Origin: Megascapheus bottae | Taxonomy: Eukaryota; Chordata; Mammalia; Rodentia; Geomyidae | DNA: 64,000 nucleotides | Direction: 5' to 3' | NCBI GenBank assembly: GCA_024803745.1 | Contig: JANJXV010000024.1 | Coordinates: 19,663,927-19,727,926, forward strand | In this document: positions 11,901 through 26,293 of the stretch, in pieces | Layout of the letters: each line of letters starts with the position of its first letter | Numbering within the stretch: the stretch's first letter is position 1 | Notes under the pieces: generated by a model | The model's database searches: none | What the model saw: only the letters and a program-made list of their open reading frames with translations | Told to the model about the DNA's origin: nothing | Position numbers and translations under genes: made by a program

Positions 11901-14900
11901 TATGCTTCTTCAAGGGGAAGAATGTAGATGCTTCTCTTCCCTTCTGCTTTCTTACCACCATGATGGCCATCTCAAGAGAATTAGACTCAAATTTGAAGAG
12001 TAAGGGGAAAAGAAAAACTTGGGAGAAAAGATTAAGGATAATTATGGCATAAATGAAAATCAAAGAACTGCAGAGAACATAGACAAGAGAAGGTTCATTA
12101 GGAAATTTGTTCTATCTAGGGGAGAATTCATATGAGACTAATAGAAAATCTGAAGTTCTTCTTCACTTGTGCCCAAACTGTGTCATAGCTACTAGTGTTG
12201 TTTCTCCCCCTTGAAAATATTTACCTGTTGCTTCTAGACTTTGTGCTTGAAAGTGTTTGCACACCAAAGTGGTTGATAGCTGTGTCCATTTCTTTTTTAT
12301 GAATTAAAGTACAAATTTTTTTTTGTAGGCCTGCAAGGTGGCTTAGTGGTAGAGTGCTTGCATAGCATGCACAAAGCCCTGGGTTTTATTCTTCAGTACC
12401 ACATTCATAGAAATAGCCAGAAGTAACACTCTGGATATTTCTGGTAGAGTGCTAACCTTGAGCAAAATAAGCTCAAGGACAGTGCCCAGGCCCTGAGTTT
12501 AAGATAATAAACAACAACAATAATAAGATAATAATAATAATAACAATAATAATAACAATAGTGCAGAAGTGATGGGCAAGGTGAACGTCTTTTTTTTTTT
12601 TTTTTTTTTTTTTTTTGCCAGTCCTGGGCTTGGGTTCAGGGCCTGAACACTGTCCTTGGACTTTCTCAAGGCTTAGCACTCTATCACTTAAGCCTCAGCA
12701 CCATTTCCAGCTTTTTTCTATGTATGTGGTACCGAGGAATTGAACCCGGGTCCTCGTGCATGCTAGGCAAGCACTCTACCACTAGGCCAAACTCCCAACC
12801 CCTGAACATCTTGTCTTGGCTGCCTATTTCAGTGTGCCACATTTCATGAAAAGAGAGCTGATATTTAAGTCAAATATGACTATCTAACTGGAAAAGGAGA
12901 ACTCAGAAGGAACTGAGGAAAGGTACTAGGATGAAGGGAGGATTGGCAGGGCCTGTCTGTGTGCTGCTGTCAGTGTTTGGACAGTGATGAACACGGAATG
13001 GACCACAGCTGCCCTGTGAAGTCTGCATGCTGTGGCCCACCACAATGGAATCAGGTCAAGGTGGTAGAAGAGCTGGTGTTTCGTGTTATTGCTGCCGCAC
13101 TGGGCAGAGAGCAGACACATACGAGCATCCACCAGGTAAAGATTTGGGGAGTGTAAGGTCTGCCGAAAGGAAACTCCATGCAGTTCGGGAGAAGAGGGTT
13201 TATTGTGTGAGGAAAGAGCAGACTTCCTGCAGCCCAAGATGGAGTTGCCTGGAGCAGAGCTTATGGAGGGAAGTGAGAGATTATAAAGGGGGAGGGGCGT
13301 GGCTGCAGCTGAAGTGGATGTGATCTCAGAGGATGGGGAAATATCTTAGACTGGAGGACCTTACACTGCCTCCTGGCATCCAGGGTGCAGCGGGAGAGAG
13401 CCAAGGGAAGAAGTCATTTCTTTCAGGTGGACCTAACATTCCTGCCTTCTGGTAGTTGTAAAAGGGCGCCGACTCTTTCTGGCTACTTTGCAGTGACAAG
13501 GGGCATTGACAATGCGGGTAGAAGGCGAGGATGCTGTCCGGCGGGAAGAAGGCAGCAGTAACAGTTCCATGGTAGTGAACGCATCCTTGCGTGAATTCCA
13601 AAAGAAGTCTTAAGAGGCAGGGGTCTCATCTTCTGCAGGGATGCAAGACAGCTTTAACTTGGTAGGTCCAAGAGAAGAGCAGGCATACCTTAGAGTCCTC
13701 ATCCGTATAGAAGGGGCAAGAGCAGGAGCCTTTTTTACTCTTTTTTTTTTTTTTTTTTTTTGCCAGTCCTGGGCTTGAGCTCAGGGCCTGAGCACTGTCC
13801 TTGGACTTTCTCGAGGCTAGAGCTCTACCACTTGAGCCTCAGCACCACTTCTGGCTTTTTTCTATATATGTGGTACCGAGGAATCGAACCCGGGTCTTCA
13901 TGCATGCTAGGCAAGCACTTTAACCACTAGGCCAAACTCCCGGCCCCCTTTTTTACTCTTGACAGAAGAAATAATTATGGCTACCCATTGAACTAAACTG
14001 CAGTGAGAGTGGTCAGAAGGGCCTGTCAACTTAGAATGTAAGCCAGACAGAGGAAAGGGCTTTGAGGGGCTTAGGAAGCCTTAGATATGGGACAGTGGGA
14101 TAAGATCAGAAAGGAATGTGAAAAAGGAAAGTTATCTATTCTACATGGGTAGTTGCAGAGCAAATAAGAAGGCCATCTACCTCACCACTGAGATCTGGGA
14201 GGGAAAAGACAGGCTGGAATATTCAGTAACAACGAATAACTGGCTCCCATATCCAAAGGAAAGGATACAAGTAGCTTGCATGTAACCTGGAGACATACCC
14301 CGGGCTCCTCCATTGTGATGCTTGTGAAATCCAGCGGCCCTGGGCACCATCACACTTCTGTTGCCAAGCTGAGTATCTCGGATAAGTTGGGCTCCTCCCC
14401 ATATGTGGGGGGTGGGGGGAACTGGCTCACCTTGTAGAGATGAGAGGATAGTCAACTCCCCAGTGTCCCGGCTGTCCACACTTTGGCAGGGTCCAGATGG
14501 CGGTTGCAGAGTAGGGCAAGTTGTTGCCCAGTGGCCTTCCTTGCCACACTTAAAGCATGATCTGGTTGGTGTGCGTTGGGTGGTGTATGTTGAGGAGCCC
14601 GAAGGGCAGCAGCCAGGAGCTGACAATTTTCCCTATCAGCTTTTTTCTGTTCCTCCCGGTTGTTTAAAACCTTGAAGGCCATGCTCACCAGATCTCCCTG
14701 GGGGTTGAGGGCCATCCTCAGCCTTTTTCAACCTTTTTTTTTTTTTTAAATATCGGGAGCTGATTGGGAGATAAAATGGGTATTCAGGACCACTATACCT
14801 TCCTTTGACTCCGGGCCCAGCTTAATATAACGCTGGAGTGCTACTGTAAGACGCTAAAGAAATTCGGCAGGGTTTTCAGTGGGTCTCTGGGTAACCTCCT

Positions 14901-17900
14901 TTAGTTTATCATAGCTGACTGCATGGTAAACTGTCTTCTGGAGACCAGCTACCAGGCAGGTTACCATCCTATTTCTGCTAACCCTTCCAGGAGCATTCTT
15001 TTGGGAATCCCATATGGGCTCTTCCCTGGACACAGCCCTTACCCCTACCTGTCTAGGCAGTAGGCTTCATCAGCATGTGCCTGGGCTGCAGCCCAAACCC
15101 TTTCCTTTTCCTCAGAGGTAAGGGTAGAGGACAGACTGTATATAAGTCATGCCAAGTGAGGTCATAGATCTGAACAAGGTATTTAAACTCTTTGGTATAA
15201 TTATTGGGGTCTTGGGAATAAGATTCCAGCTGCTTCTCAACCTGGGAGAGATGGGTCATTGAAAAGGGGGCCTGTTGGGGCCGGGGGTTTGGCCTAGTGG
15301 TAGAGTGCTTGCCTAGCATGCATGAAGACCCGGGTTCAATTCCTCGGCACCACATACATAGGAAAAAGCTGGAAGTGGTGCTAGGCTCAAGTGGTAGAGC
15401 TCCAGCCTTGAGAAAGTCCAAGGACAGGGTTCATGCCCTGAGCTCAAGCCCAGGACTGGCAAAAAAGAAAAGGGGCCTGTGCATGAAACATTCCATCCAC
15501 TCCTGCCACCTCTCGCCGAGGAAATAAGGGGGCTGCTGGAGGCTGTGAGCTACCAGTGCAGGATTGGGTGTGAGCTTTGGGAGGCAAGGATAAAGGAGAT
15601 GAAGGGGGAGGAGAAGGCACAGAAGGATCACCTTGGGGTGGAGAAGCGGAGTCTTCAATGTTGAGTAGGGGATCAGGCACTTTAGGTTTAGGAAGAGGCT
15701 CCAGGCTCTTGGGTGATTTGGCAGGGACAGGCTGCCCCTATTCCAGGAGGAAAGAGAAAGTTGGGCAGGATTGGTAGAGAGAAGGGCAAGCATGGAGAGC
15801 AAAGAAAGCCTGAACATATAGAACCTCTGGCTATTTACCATTGCATCGGCAGAAACTGTCTAAATTGTTGAGAATATTGTAATTGAAAGTCCCATTTTTG
15901 GGCCATTGAGACCAACTGTCTAGCCTATACTTTGGGCAGACTCAATTGCAATAAAAGATGAGCCACTCTGGCTTTATTGAGTCCTTGAGTAAAAGAACAT
16001 CTAAAGAGTATAAAAGACATCCCAAGGGGGTGAGACCGATGAGACCCCATTGTAAAAAGAAACACTAAGAAGTGAGGAAGTCTGGTGAGGATGAGGGATG
16101 GTCAGTGAGGAGGTAGGGGAAGAGTTAGTGAGGTCATGGGGGGTGCCCAGTGGGTGAAGACATCAGGGGGCAGAGCCATTGAGAACTTGGGGCAGAGTCA
16201 GTGAGAACATGGGGTGGAATCACTGAGAATGTCCTTAGGGCAGAGTCAATAAGGATGTAAAGCAGGAAAGTAGAGTGGAGGGGGCGAGTCCAGTCTCACC
16301 AGAACAGATTTGGGGGGGAGGCCTGTGGGAGTCTTAAACTGGATACAGGAAGAGAACTCTAGGTAGGAGTGGGGGCCTTAGACAAGAGTCACTCACCAGG
16401 TGCAGACAGGAAACATTGTAGCGAATGCCCAGCCAGCAATGGGAAAGGCAGAGGTCTGGTGGGAATTTCCTTTCTTCTGTTGGAAGGTGGGGCAGAAGGC
16501 AGATTGACCCTCGGAAAAGTGGAGGGGATCTAATGTCTCCCTGTCGGAGTCAGGCACCAAATAAATGTAAGGTCTGCGGATAGGAAACTCCACACAGTTC
16601 AGGAGAAGAGGGTTTATTGTGTGAGGAAAGAGCAAACCTCCTGCCAGAGGAGAGGAGTGAGAGATTATATAGGGGAAGAGGATGTGATCTCGGGGGACGG
16701 GGAAATACTTAGACTGGGGGACCTCCCACTGTCCCCAGGCATCCAGGGTGCAGGAGTGAGAGCCAAGGGAAGAAGTCATTTCTTCCAGGTAAGTTTCCTT
16801 TTAATATTGCAAGAGACTGAGGGCTAGACTGTTGAGTTCTTTAAAAAACAGCTTGGATTATCTTTTTCTTTTTTTTCTCCAGCTCCAAAAAGCCGGCTCC
16901 AAAACCGTTTGCTGTTCCATTTGGCTCACAAGGTATTTTCTGTTTTCATTCTCCCCCACCCCCCCATTTTTTGTTTTTTGTTTTGTTTTGTTGTTTTTTT
17001 GAAAACATTTCTCTAGTATCCGTTTTGTCACCAACAATAGTGAAAGACAGTTACCTAGAATCTAGGTGGCAGTGTTAAAGGATCTCCTTCTTCATGGTGG
17101 TTGGGGTGGGGGTGGTGGTGGTGGTAGTGGAATTATGTGGGGTTTTTTGTAGGTCATGGGGCTTGAACTCAGCCTGGGTGCTGTTCCTGAGCTCTTCATC
17201 TCAAAGCTACTCACCTTATCCTTGAGCCAAGTCCCACTTCCCCTGTTCTTTAGGTTAATTGGAGATAAGAGTCTCAGGTCTTTTTGTGCCCATGCTGGCT
17301 ATGAACCTTGATCCTCAGATCTCAGCCTCCTGAGTAGCTAGGATTACAGGCCTGAGCCACAGCACCTGGCTGATGGTTATTTATCTTCTTAATCAGAGAT
17401 ATCAGGTTCTAGTCCCCTCAAGCGGCAGTCATGGTTGGTGTAGATTCCACATGAGTTGAAAGTAAGTGATACTTATAGCTGGGCGGTAGCCTTGAGCTGA
17501 AGTGCTCTGGGACAGCTCCCAGGCCAAGTCCCATGACCCACAAAAAAAAAAAAAGAAGTGATAGTTAGCCTTTTGAGCTTGCCTTATCTCACCCCCATCA
17601 GAGGGTCTCTAGTTCTATACATTTTCCTGTAAATGATTTAATTTTACTCTTTACTGCCTCATCATATTTCACTTCATCATATTACCACACATTCTTTATC
17701 TCTTCATTGGCTGTTGAATATGTAGGCTGAGTCCACAGCTTGGCTAATATGAACATCGATTTAATAAAGATGGGAATATAGATATCAGTATCTATCTTGT
17801 ATATTGATATGTGCTCAAGAATGTTACAGCAGAAGTAACTCACACCTATAATCATAGCTACTCAGGAGGCTGATATCTGAGAATCACAGTTCAAAGCCAG

Positions 17901-20900
17901 GCTGGGCACAAAAAGTCGGTGAGACTCTTATCTCCAACTAACCACGAGAAAACGGAAAGTGGCGCAGTGGTAGAGCTATAGCCTTGAGCTGAAGAGCCCA
18001 GGGACAGTAGCTAGAGTTCAAGCCCCAGGATCAACTACAACAACAAAAAAAGAATGTTACAGTAGAGACAAGAGACTCATATCATGAGGCAACTCCATAT
18101 TGATTTCCACAGCAGTTGCAGGAATTTACATTTCCACCAGCAGTGTATTTCCACTCATAGGGATCATCATGTGTCTTTTCTCCTACAATTTTAGTTCAAT
18201 GATGAGAAAAAATTGATGAACTTTCACCAAAATCTTCAGGATATCACAGAAGATCAGCTCAGTTTGGCCTCAATCCACTACATGCGATCTCATTATCAAG
18301 AAGCTATTGATATATATAAGCGGATTCTGCTGGATAACAGGTCTGTGGCTTTTCATACTAGTTCCTAGTCTTATGTTGCTAGTTTCTTTGTTTTTCGTTT
18401 CTTTTTCTTACCTCGGTACTGGGGCTTGATTCTCTTGCTTAGCATTTTTTTTAAGGCTGGTACTCTATCACTTGAGCCACACTTCTTTCTTGTTTTTGCT
18501 GGCTAACTGGAGACAAGACTTTCCCTGATTTTGTCTTCTCCGGCTGGCTTCAAACTTTGATCCTCAGATCTCAGGTGGCTTGGTCTACTGGTGTGAACCA
18601 CTGGTATCTAGCTTGTTAGTTCTTTCATAGGTAGGTTGGTCAGGTAACTAGTATTCTTTGGAAATAGTACTCTATGAATTTAATCTGTGTATTTGATCAT
18701 CTAGTATTTCTTTATGGATAATTTAGGCCTAGCCTTCTCTCTCTTTTTTATTATCACCTACATAAGGAATTTTTTTTGTGGGTCATGGAGCTTGAACTCG
18801 GCCTGGGCACTGTCCCTAAGGTCTTCAGCTCAAGACTATTACCCTACTCACGTCCTTTTGTGCCCCAACTGGCGTTGAACCTTGATCCTCAGATCTTAGC
18901 CTCCGGAGTAGCTAGGATTACAGGTGTGAGCCACAGTTCCCAGCTATAGAACAATACCTTTCTGAAAAACAAACTAAAGCAAAAGGACTGGGGGCAGGTT
19001 ATATCACCATAAAAAGCAGTGAAAATGAAAGGATTCAAATGATTCAGGATTGCTTAACAGGAGGTCCTGGACTTATTCTCCAGTACTGGAAGGAAGAAAG
19101 GAAAGAAGGAGAGAAAGAGGAAAACATAGAGAGAAAGAAATAACTTCCTGAAAGATTGAGAAACAAACTCTTCTGAAGAATGAACGCCCAAAAACTGGTT
19201 CAACATACGCAAATCAATTAATATAATTCAACATATCAACAGGAGCAAGGACAAAAATCACATGATTGTATCAATAGATGCAGAAAAGGCATTTGACAAG
19301 ATCCAACACCCCTTTATGTTAAAAGCTCTGGAGAAACTAGGAATCCATGGAACATTCCTCAATATAATAAAGACTGTGTATGACAAACCCACTGCTAGTA
19401 TTACACTTAATGGTGAAAATCTAAAGCCATTCCCTCTAAAATCAGGAACGAGACAAGGATGCCCACTCTCTCCGCTACTCTTTAATATAGTACTAGAATT
19501 CCTAGCCAGTGCAATAAGGCAAGAAGCAAGCATAAAGGGGATCCAAATAGGGAAAGAGGAAGTAAAACTTTCCCTCTTTGCAGATGACATGATTCTGTAT
19601 TTAAAGAATCCTATAGACTCTACTCCCAAGCTCCTTGAGCTGATTCAAAACTTTGGGAGGGTAGCAGGTTTAAAATTAACCTTCAAAAATCAACTGCCTT
19701 CCTCTACGTCAACAGTGAGAGGAACGAGGCAACAATCAGGAAAGCAACTCCTTTTGCAATAGCCTCAAAGAAAATAAAATACCTAGGAATTACCTTAACT
19801 AAGAATGTAAAGGACCTTTTTGATGAAAACTTTAAAACCCTGAAAAAGGAAATTAAAGCAGAACTGAGGAAATGGAAAAACCTCCCATGCTCCTGGATTG
19901 GAAGAATCAACATCGTGAAAATGACAATCTTGCCAAGGGCTATCTACAAATTCAACGCAATACCCATCAATATCCCAATGGCATTCTTTAAAGAAATAGA
20001 AGAGGCAATCCAAAATTTCATATGGAATAATAAAAGACCCCGTAGTGGGCCGGGAGTTTGGCCTAGTGGTTAAAGTGCTTGCCTAGCATGCACGAAGACC
20101 CGGGTTCGATTCCTTGGTACCACATACATACAAAAAAGCTAGAAGTATAGCAAAAACACTTCTTAGCAGAAAGAACAGTGCAGGAGGAATTTCAATACCA
20201 AACTTTAGACTCTATTACAGAGCTATAATTATCAAAACAGCTTGGTACTGGCACAAGAACAGGCCTGAAGATCAATGGAATAGAACTGAGGACCCAGATA
20301 TTAAAACACAGACCTATGGCCACCTAATCTTTGACAAGGGAGCCAAAAAAATAGAATGGAAGAAAGACAGCCTCTGCAACAAGTGATGTTGGCAGAACTG
20401 GTTAAGCACCTGCAGAAAACTTGGATCCTTCTTTGTCACCCTGCACTAAAATTAACGCCAAATGGATCAAAGACCTTGAGGTAAAAGCTGACACACTGAA
20501 AACTTTACAAGAAGGAATAGGAGATACACTAGACCTACTTGGCACATGTCAAAACTTTCTTAATAAGGACCAAGAAGCACAACAAATCAGAGAAAGGTTG
20601 GATAAGTGGGACTGCATTAAACTGCAGAGCTTTTGTATGGCAAAGGACATAGCTAGTAAACTAATTAGGAAGCCTATAGAGTGGGAGAAGATCTTCACCA
20701 ACCAAACAACGGACAAAGGCCTCATATCTAAAATATATCAGCAGCTCAAAAAATTGAATCACTCCAAAACTAATCTCCAAAGTAACAACCATCCCATTAA
20801 AAGATGGGCCAAAGAGTTAGAGAGTCTTCTCTGAAGAAGAAACAAAAATGGCCTATAGACACATGAAGAAATGCTCAACATCTCCGGTCATAAAAGAAAT

Positions 20901-23900
20901 GCAAATCAAAACAACTCTAAGATTCCACCTCACTCCAGTTAGAATGGCCAGGATCAAGAAAACTAATAACAACAGATGCTGGAGGGGATGTGGCCAGGAG
21001 GGATCACAACTACACTGTTGGTGGGAGTGCAAACTTGTTCAACCACTATGGAAAGCAGTATGGCATTTCCTCAAAAGACTAAACATAGAGCTCCCCTATG
21101 ACCCAGCAATTCCACTACTAGACATTTACCCAATCATCCAGAAACAAGGACATACTAAATCTACTAGCACAACAATGTTCATTGCAGCACTATTCACCAT
21201 AGCAAAGATATGGAACCAACCTAGATGTCCCTCAGTTGATGAATGATTCAACAAGATGTGGTATTTGTACACAATGGAATTCTATGCTGCTGTCAGAAAG
21301 AATGACATCGCCCCATTTGTTAGGAAATGGAAAGACTTAGAAAAAATCATATTAAGTGAAGTAAGCCAGACTCAAAGGAACTTAGGCTCAATGGTTTCCC
21401 TCATTTGTCATAATCAGTAGAAACCTTGGGCTCTCCTAGCAGAGATTTACAATAGAAGAAACCTTGATATATAAGGCCATATAGTATGACGCTAAATGAA
21501 AGGACCTCTAGGGTATAGAAACAAAAGCCATATAATGAATGATTGTTGTCCTTAATGTACTATGTTATCTCTTATCTCTTTTGCTTCCCTTGGTTATCTC
21601 ATATTGTTACAGTATCCCACTTTGTTACCTGATATATCAGATATATTTGTATTTGGTTATTTGAAATTGGATAGAGAAGGGGGGAAAACAAGATGAGGGG
21701 TGGGAGTGTGGGGGAGGGAAATAGGGATCAAGACATGTGAAAGGGTATCAATGTATATGAATTAATGTACCTCCTATCTGCAAATATCATGTAACCCTTC
21801 TATTAATTACAATAAAAAATATGAAAAAAAAAAAGAATGAAGGTCCAACTTCATCACTTAACCCTTGTCTCTCTCCAGATCGCATCTGCTTTTCTTTTTT
21901 CCTCTTGCACTGCCTCCAGTCTCCCACCAGTTCTCCTTTCCAACCTTTGGACCTATTTGCTACCACTCTCCCTTCCCTGTACACTGTGTGTCTATTCTTT
22001 TATACTTAATTGTAGAATGTTCATGTCTCCAGAAGAGCAGGATGGCCTTTTCCCTTGCATTGTCACCTCATACTCTATTTTTATTAGAATACCCCCTAAA
22101 AATCAGGGAAGGTAACACATGCCTGTGAGCTCTAGCTCTGGGGGGGGGGTCGAAAGGGACGTATTTGAGATCAGTCTAGGCAACATAGGAAGAACCTAGT
22201 TCAAACACAATAATAAATAAAAGTAAAAACTAAGTGAACTGAAATATTACAAAGCAAATGGAAGTTAAAAAATACAATGATTATTGATTGCTTTCTTCAC
22301 AAGGCAAACAGTTGATGTGTTTTTGTCTGTCTGAGCTTTGTAGTATGACGGCATTTCTGGGAGGAACACTTAAACTATTAACCCTTCATTCTCCCCTCAC
22401 ATAGGGAATACCTGGCTCTCAACGTGTATGTGGCTCTCTGTTACTACAAGTTGGATTACTACGATGTGTCTCAAGAGGTTCTTGCTGTTTATCTTCAACA
22501 AATTCCTGATAGCACTATTGCACTTAATCTTAAGGCCTGTAATCATTTTCGCCTTTACAATGGCAAAGCAGCTGAGGTAAGGATGCAACTATGTTTCTAG
22601 TTGACTTAACTCGAATTGAATTACCTCACAAGTTCCAAGATATTCAGTAAGCTCTGTCATCTGTGAACCTTCATTAATACCTTCTAGTCACTGACACCAT
22701 GATTCTATAGAAAACTACTTGTATAAGTATTGTTGTTGTTTTCTTTGCCAGTCCTGGGGTTTGAACTCAGAACCTACGCACTGTCCTTGGACACATTTTT
22801 TTTTTTTTTGCCAGTCCTGGGGCTTAAATTCAGGGCCTGAATACTGTCCTTGGGCTTTCCTCAAGGCTAGCACTCTTACCACTTGAGCCACAGCACCACT
22901 TCCAGCCTTTTCTATGTATGTGGTACTGAGGAATCGAACCTCAGTCTTCATGCATGCTAGGCAAGCACTCTACCACTAGGCCAAACTCCTAGCCCTCTTG
23001 GACACTTTTTGTTCAAGGCTAGTATTTTACCTCTTAAGCCATAATGCCACTTCCAGCTTTTTCTATGTATGTGGTACTAAGGAATTGAACTCAGGGCTTC
23101 ATGCATGCTAGTGGAGCACTCTAACACTAGGCTCCACTCCTGGCCCTTTTTTGTTTGTTTGTTTGTTTGTTTTTTGCCATCCCTGGGCTTGGGCTCAGGG
23201 CCTGAGCACTGACCCTGAACTTTACCTACTTAAAGCTAGCCCTCTACCACTTTAGCCACAGCTCCACTTCCAGCTTTTTGGTTGGTTGATGGGAAAAAAG
23301 CATCTCACAGGGGAGCTGAGAGCATAGCCTAGTGGTAGATTGTTTGCCTAGCATGCATGAAGACCTGGGTTGGGTTTAATTCCTCAATACCACATACACA
23401 GAAAAAGCCAGAAATGGTGCTGTGGCTCAATTGGTAGAGCCAACTTTGAGAAAGCCCAAGGACAGTGCCCAGGCTCTGAATTTAAGCCCCAGGATGGCAA
23501 AAAAAAAAAAAAAAGTCTTAAGAGTCTCACAGACTTTCCTGCCCGGTCTGGCTTTAAACTGTTATACTCAGATCTCAGCCTCCTGAGTAACTAAGATTAG
23601 AGGAGTGAGTTACTGGCACCTGGAGAAGAATGTTGACTTTGAAATTGTCTATGTTGTACCTAACCTATTTAGATGATTTTACCTAGGTGCCTTCTTTGAA
23701 ACCAAATGATTCAGCTTCTTCCTCTATGTTTGTGGGTCTGTGGTTGAATGTTATTAACATCTGAAACCACATTAGAGCTGGGTGCTCTTATGTCATTAAC
23801 AGGAAAAAGCTGGAAGTAGAGGCATGACTCATGGCAGAGCACCAGATGTGAGCAAAAAAAGTTTATAGTATGGCCCCAAGTGCAAACACCAAAAAGCTTA

Positions 23901-24111
23901 TCAAAAACTTTGGATATCTGTCATTCTCTTCTCCTTCATCTCCTTCATCTACCAATCCCTATCAGTTACATGTTGAAGATTTCTCTGTTAGTTCAGAGCT
24001 GGGGGGTCTTGCTCCTAGCTAGACAAGTAGGTACTCCTGAGTATGTAGCTCTAACACTGAGCTGCATCTTCAAGCCTGTATTTCTCTGTCTCTATGTCTC
24101 TATGTCTCTGG

Positions 24112-24182
<71 letters not shown>

Positions 24183-26239
24183 TTCTCAGAACTCTGTACA
24201 CCTAGAGCTTTTGGAGTCCAGACCAGACTCTTTTTGGAGTCAGACTGTACTTCCAATCACAAATGCATGCTTCTCCTACAACTGTGTCAATACAGTTTAC
24301 ATAGTAATGATATAGTGGGATCCAGTCAGAGATAGCTGTGTTAAAGATACCTTAAGAATTGCCTCTTCCCAATATGGTATAATTTCAGTCTGATTATGTT
24401 AATCTATTTTTTACCAGCCCTGGAGCTTGAACTCAGGGCCTGAGCACTGTCCTTGGACTGTCTCAATGCTAGAACTCTACCACTTGAGCCACAGCATCAC
24501 TTCTGGCTTTTTCTGTGTATGTGGTATTAAGGAATCAAACCCAGGGCTTCGTGCATGCTAGTTAAGCACTCTACCACCACGCTCCTGGCCAGTAAATGTG
24601 TTTTGTTTTATTTAATTAATTAATTTATTTTTTGCCAGTCCTGGGCTTGAGCTCAGGGCCTGAGCACTGTCCTTGGGCTTTCTCAAGGCTAGAGCTCTAC
24701 CACTTGAGCCTCAGCACCACTTCCGGCTTTTTTCTATGTATGTGGTACCGAGGAATCGAACCCGGGTCTTCATGGATGCTAGGCAAGCACTTTAACCACT
24801 AGGCCAAACTCCCGGCCCTGCTTTATTTTATTTTTTTTTAATTCTCTATCTGTGTCTCTCTGTCTCTCTCTGTCTCTCTTTGTCTGTCTGTCTGTCTCTC
24901 TCTCTGTATGTGTCTCTCTCTCTGTCTGTCTGTCTCTTTCTTTCTCTCTTTATTTTTCAGTATGAGCATTAATTGTAATACTGTAGCCCAGGGACTATCA
25001 AAATGTGATCTGGAGCCAGGTGTGGTAGTACATACCAGTAATCACAGTTACTTGGGTGGTAGAGACAGGAGAATTATGAGCTCAGATAAAGTTATCAAGA
25101 CCTTATCTCGAAAACAAAATAAAACAATGGGACTAGGGGTGTGATTCACATGGGTAGGACCGTTGTGTGGAATGTGTGAGGCCCTGGGTTCAATACCCAG
25201 TAGTGGAAAAACAGGTGTGATCTGGGACCCCAGAGCCTTTGAGACCCCTTCAGAGTTTCTGTGAGTCAGGGCCAGGGCTAAAACAAGTCCCACAAGCTGT
25301 CCACTGGCATTGGCACTCACGCCATCACATCAGTGTGAGCGCCTCGGTTACTTTTGGCGCTGGCACCTCCCTTGTCACCCTGAGAATCTCTACCCAGCTC
25401 ATTTGACTATCCTCTAAAAAGCCAGATGTTTTAGAGACCTGTGGAAAATGTACAACAGCCACTCCTCTCACTACATTTTTGGGGGTTAATCCAGTTTTTC
25501 AATAAAAATAATTGAGATCCTTATAATTTAAGAGTATAAAAGGAATCTTGAGCCCAAAAAGCTTGAAAACTGCTGAGCTAGCCTAGCATTATCCAAAATG
25601 AGAGAACTGCTGCTGTGGACAAGAGATGAATAAAAGGATTGCTGAACAGAAGTGAGCTTCCAGCTGAGATTAGGCAGATTTAGCTAGGGGAGCCTGGAGA
25701 GAACAATCAAGAATGCCATGATTTTATCTAGAAAGCTTAACTAGTCACTGGTGGAAACAAAACAATTCAGAGAAAGATTATTCAGAAGCTAGTCTGGAAA
25801 AGGCAGGGGGAGGAGAAAGTGGGGCTAGAGGACCTCAAGCCTCAGTGAAGACACTTGTGGAGACAATGACTTTTTATTTTAAGGTGAGTTAAAGGGAAAG
25901 AAGAATGCAGAGAAGAGATACAACAAACCTATTGTGTTCTAACATTGAAGGGTGAAGGTACTTGAGTTGTATGAAGGAAATGAAGTTGAAGAATCAGCCT
26001 TGTTAAAGGCCTGACTCCTGCATGGAAATGTAGCTTAGTGGTAGAGTGTTTGCCTAGCATGCATGAAGGCCTGGGTTCAATTTCCTACTACCACATAAAC
26101 AGAAAAAGCTGGTAGTCATGCTGTGGCTTAAGTGGTAGAGTGCAAGCCTTGAGCAAAAAGCAGCTTAGGAACAAAGCCCAGGCCCTGAGTTGAAATCCCA
26201 GGACTAGGGGAAAAAAAAAAAAAAAAAGGTTCAGCTCCT

Positions 26240-26293
<54 letters not shown>

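Larger units (their letters stand above)
13152..16790 (-). mobile_element. Endogenous gammaretrovirus-like provirus, gag only
   Basis: On the minus strand: 5' LTR (16566-16790, truncated), primer binding site, leader, gag remnants, then a purine-rich tract and 3' LTR (13152-13438). The 3.6 kb includes two IDL-Geo insertions; without them the interior is only about 2.7 kb, so pol and env are absent. Gag frames are broken. It sits antisense in intron 4. The LTRs differ by substitutions and two gaps, pointing to an old or recombined copy. Confidence 0.88.

Noticed and set aside
16393..16779. Open frame in the proviral 5' LTR
   Set aside because: Lies in LTR and leader sequence, upstream of gag, with no retroviral protein motif.
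23880..24335. Ser/Leu-rich open frame
   Set aside because: Produced by the (CT)n tract; flanks have no coding character.
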